41,122 nt of DNA from Prosthecobacter debontii (lineage in GTDB: Bacteria > Verrucomicrobiota > Verrucomicrobiia > Verrucomicrobiales > Akkermansiaceae), in contig CAMBTP010000025.1 in assembly GCA_945870855.1 (NCBI GenBank), positions 1-41,122 on the forward strand, written 5' to 3'. The position numbers were made by a program, and so were the translations under genes. Shown here piece by piece: positions 40,201-41,122 of the stretch. Positions within the stretch are counted from its first letter, which is position 1. Each line of letters opens with the position of its first letter. Under the pieces are notes generated by a model. It ran no database searches and was not told the DNA's origin. It was given only the letters and a program-made list of their open reading frames with translations.

Positions 40201-40601
40201 GGAGGACGAGAATTAAACGGATTAGTGGGGGGCTCAGCCTCAGTTTCAACCACATCACGCCAGCCGTCTTTGTCAGTATCCCATTCGTCTTCATAGAGTA
40301 TAATCTGGTCTCGCCAAACCTTACCGACCGCTCCATCCGCTAGCACGAAGTCCAAGCTACCCCTCTGGAATGATGCAGCAGTCCAGCTGGATTGAAGAAT
40401 ATCTCTGTGTGTTTTTATGTATAACCGAGGACCGGTAACCGACGAGTTCTCCATCCAGTCGCTCCACAGCTGTGTGGCTGCAACTGGAGTCAACTGACCG
40501 AGGGCATGGGAATTCAGGTAAATTATGGAAAAAATCAAGGATGCAACGGGCATCTTTAAGCCGCGCGGTATCAATGATCCGAAGTATTTTATCTTTGTCA
40601 T
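37245..40601 (-). CDS. Large secreted protein with five fibronectin-III-like repeats and Ca-binding motifs
   Basis: A 1118-residue extracellular protein of unknown role. A signal peptide lies within residues 1-35; the Met at residue 17 (40553) is an alternative start. Two thrombospondin-3-like calcium motifs are seen: DTDKDGWRD at 108-116 and DPDMDGLTNLEE around 455. From about residue 470 five repeats of roughly 95-110 residues follow, each with TAILGGNVTSDGG-type strands, ERG(V/I)V(Y/F)S and YSF(R/H)AYA. The tail (SYQIKVSTDMKNWLP) resembles C-terminal domains of secreted verrucomicrobial proteins. The A/T-richer DNA suggests a different evolutionary history. Confidence 0.82.
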   Translation of the reverse strand: MTKIKYFGSLIPRGLKMPVASLIFSIIYLNSHALGQLTPVAATQLWSDWMENSSVTGPRLYIKTHRDILQSSWTAASFQRGSLDFVLADGAVGKVWRDQIILYEDEWDTDKDGWRDVVETEAEPPTNPFNSRPPYPTEKADVYWTTLANGFFLPVDLSALSAPAKTVRPFSAPNVILSAATAGSTIVRPQALYDYSTQFYIVNPATSGYELYGLSLYNLRKEYPNPIDAGRMEKDVLPGVYQVQFPLISNPAGRAGINVSHTLVPNGTLTIGTYKKPTWLLRSAESIERLSQAPVPQTWVDGRLRFDPDLSTIFKWDNLIQNSLATLSDQITILIEDEAGATIWPPTGASVITSPSNPQATLYCPQINDPVSGIVNTLDPLITFDQDTVQASRNGFLVLQYSRNRSVGNSGDVTTVNLRVPIEMKRSFASYRKFAFQGADGEIDSISGPNADPDMDGLTNLEEFQGGGNPRVPNFAITSPVSEETFTDPFSSVVNLGATLATDLDAPSVETIYERGVVYSPSATNPFPLIDGVGVSRVPDVSTDIGPFTVVAPDLTPGTQYSFHGYAITSNGVYYTSQTATFTTRSIPPVTLPSVSSPTSGSITGFTAILGGNVTSDGGTGALIERGVVFSRTSTNDNPFIGGAGVTKVVSGFLTTGVFTLSVTGLTPGFTYSFRAYAINSVGTAYTSSIGTFSAPDVPTVTSPTSTAIASTSAILGGNVTSTGGAAIQQRGVIFSATNSNPLIGGAGVTSLGATTGGTGVFTVNVTLVPGKTYSYRAYARNNSGVGYTPVATFVTPAPLPLPTLSNPSLLNITSSSADLSAEVTGDGGVAITERGFVYSVTASNSNPTIGGSGAIQVPVAGTVGVLTSSISSLLANTQYTFKAYAINSAGTAYGTPSAFFTTLPPLTVTLPTVSDVTSTTAILGGTVNSDGGTTATERGIVYSFTNTDPSIGGSDVTKIPTSGTMGPYTVSVTSLAAVTKYYFKAYATNGAGTSYSDVLDFTTLPIVLSGLAQVELVEGDAPQPAPSLKIASRTKSLMGTATQTQPQLVPHFTYVKNEIEKTQQLSYQIKVSTDMKNWLPTNNDWDVVNTADVISCTWNSSDSPPSGMFFMVEATTN

Positions 40602-41122
40602 GTCTGGGTTTCGAAGTTTTTTGATTTGGTCTTGATAAGACCATCTGGGATACAGTCTAGAAATTGCAGAGAAGGTAGAATTCAGCTACCAAAAGCTGGC
40701 CATCGAGAGGTGAGTGAGCAAGAAAATAATCCAAGCTTTTCCGCAGGGCGATCAAGCTAGGAGCCTGTCGGACTGGAACACGAATGATCGCCGCGGCTTT
40801 TACGCACTCATGCTGCCTCATTCGAGAGGACTTCGAAGAGCAATACGGAAATGGAAAGGAAGTCCCCGTTGCATTTGAAATGGGAGCCCATAACCCAGCT
40901 TTGGCTCTAATTGAGGGGAGCAAGGGGGGGGGGGGCGAGAATTTAAGTCTTTGTAAAATGGTTCTCGACCAACCTTCCGACTTCAGCAAAATCTAAACTT
41001 TCACCTACTCGGAAATTCGCACTCGGAATCACGAGACATGGTAGTGTAAATCTTTGTCTGTAAAATGCTACGAAGCCCGAGTCCGCCGGTCAGGCAGACG
41101 ATGGAGCGTAGCGGAATCGTCT
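40602..41122. other. 521-bp region without a convincing gene
   Basis: Open frames here are short and have no recognisable motif. Visible structure is limited to a run of 12 G at 40924-40935 and, at the window edge, a perfect 7-bp inverted repeat AGACGAT (41096-41102) and ATCGTCT (41116-41122) around a 13-nt loop. An A/T-rich stretch with an imperfect GTAG...CTAC dyad lies at about 41041-41071. Confidence 0.45.

Noticed and set aside
40657..40989. 110-codon minus-strand open frame upstream of the large secreted protein
   Set aside because: It has no motif, includes the poly-G run as proline codons and no start-region signal is convincing.

Overview
This window looks like a chromosomal segment of a Verrucomicrobiota bacterium, probably close to Verrucomicrobiaceae. 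That is an inference from gene content (a DUF5069 protein, a periplasmic tricorn-like protease, large secreted repeat proteins, PRiA4-like proteins, few clear Shine-Dalgarno sites) and from moderately high GC with A/T-rich gene junctions. No database search was possible. About forty protein genes and one tRNA gene are supported. No rRNA, CRISPR array, intact insertion sequence or prophage is visible.

Layout. 1-303: untranslated DNA and tRNA-Lys(TTT). 370-3863 (minus): an M20 deacylase, a small-protein/nucleotidyltransferase pair joined to it by ATGA overlaps, and a photolyase-related flavoprotein. 4066-6782 (plus): a TrhO-RluA fusion overlapping tilS, a small RNA-modification operon. 6921-13833: hisC, a prepilin peptidase, a DUF5069 protein, folP, an HTH-like protein, a secreted SNase-HhH protein, a DUF559 fragment and lysC. 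13921-18384: a toxin-antitoxin-rich stretch around purA and carA, with an orphan mazE, a higBA module flanked by two 158-bp copies of the purA 3' end, and a Phd/VapC pair with a clear palindromic operator. 18386-25540: rlmI-like and membrane-anchored methyltransferases, a STAS/SpoIIE partner-switching pair with a rhodanese-like protein, a second nucleotidyltransferase pair and prfC. 25656-27578: tadA, rpe and a PRiA4-like gene. 27709-31946 (minus): a tight operon of an unusual TatC, a bitopic membrane protein, an exported ClpP-like protease and an HTH-metallo-beta-lactamase protein. 32023-36272: a tricorn-like protease divergent from alr. 36330-40601 (minus): an RRM/glycine-rich RNA-binding protein and a 1118-residue secreted protein with five fibronectin-III-like repeats, in visibly more A/T-rich DNA. 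40602-41122: no convincing gene.

Three themes stand out. First, selfish or defensive small modules are concentrated around purA/carA, and the higBA insertion left a long target duplication. Second, A/T-rich 7-bp-periodic tracts, best summarised as (NNTTCAA)3-5 followed by GGAAGA, lie directly at the starts of several genes, and in two genes the same kind of tract encodes the C-terminus. Third, there are unusual domain fusions and additions: TrhO-RluA, SNase-HhH, HTH-metallo-hydrolase, a TatC with a 110-residue loop insertion and a histidine-rich tail, and a prepilin peptidase with a soluble insert.
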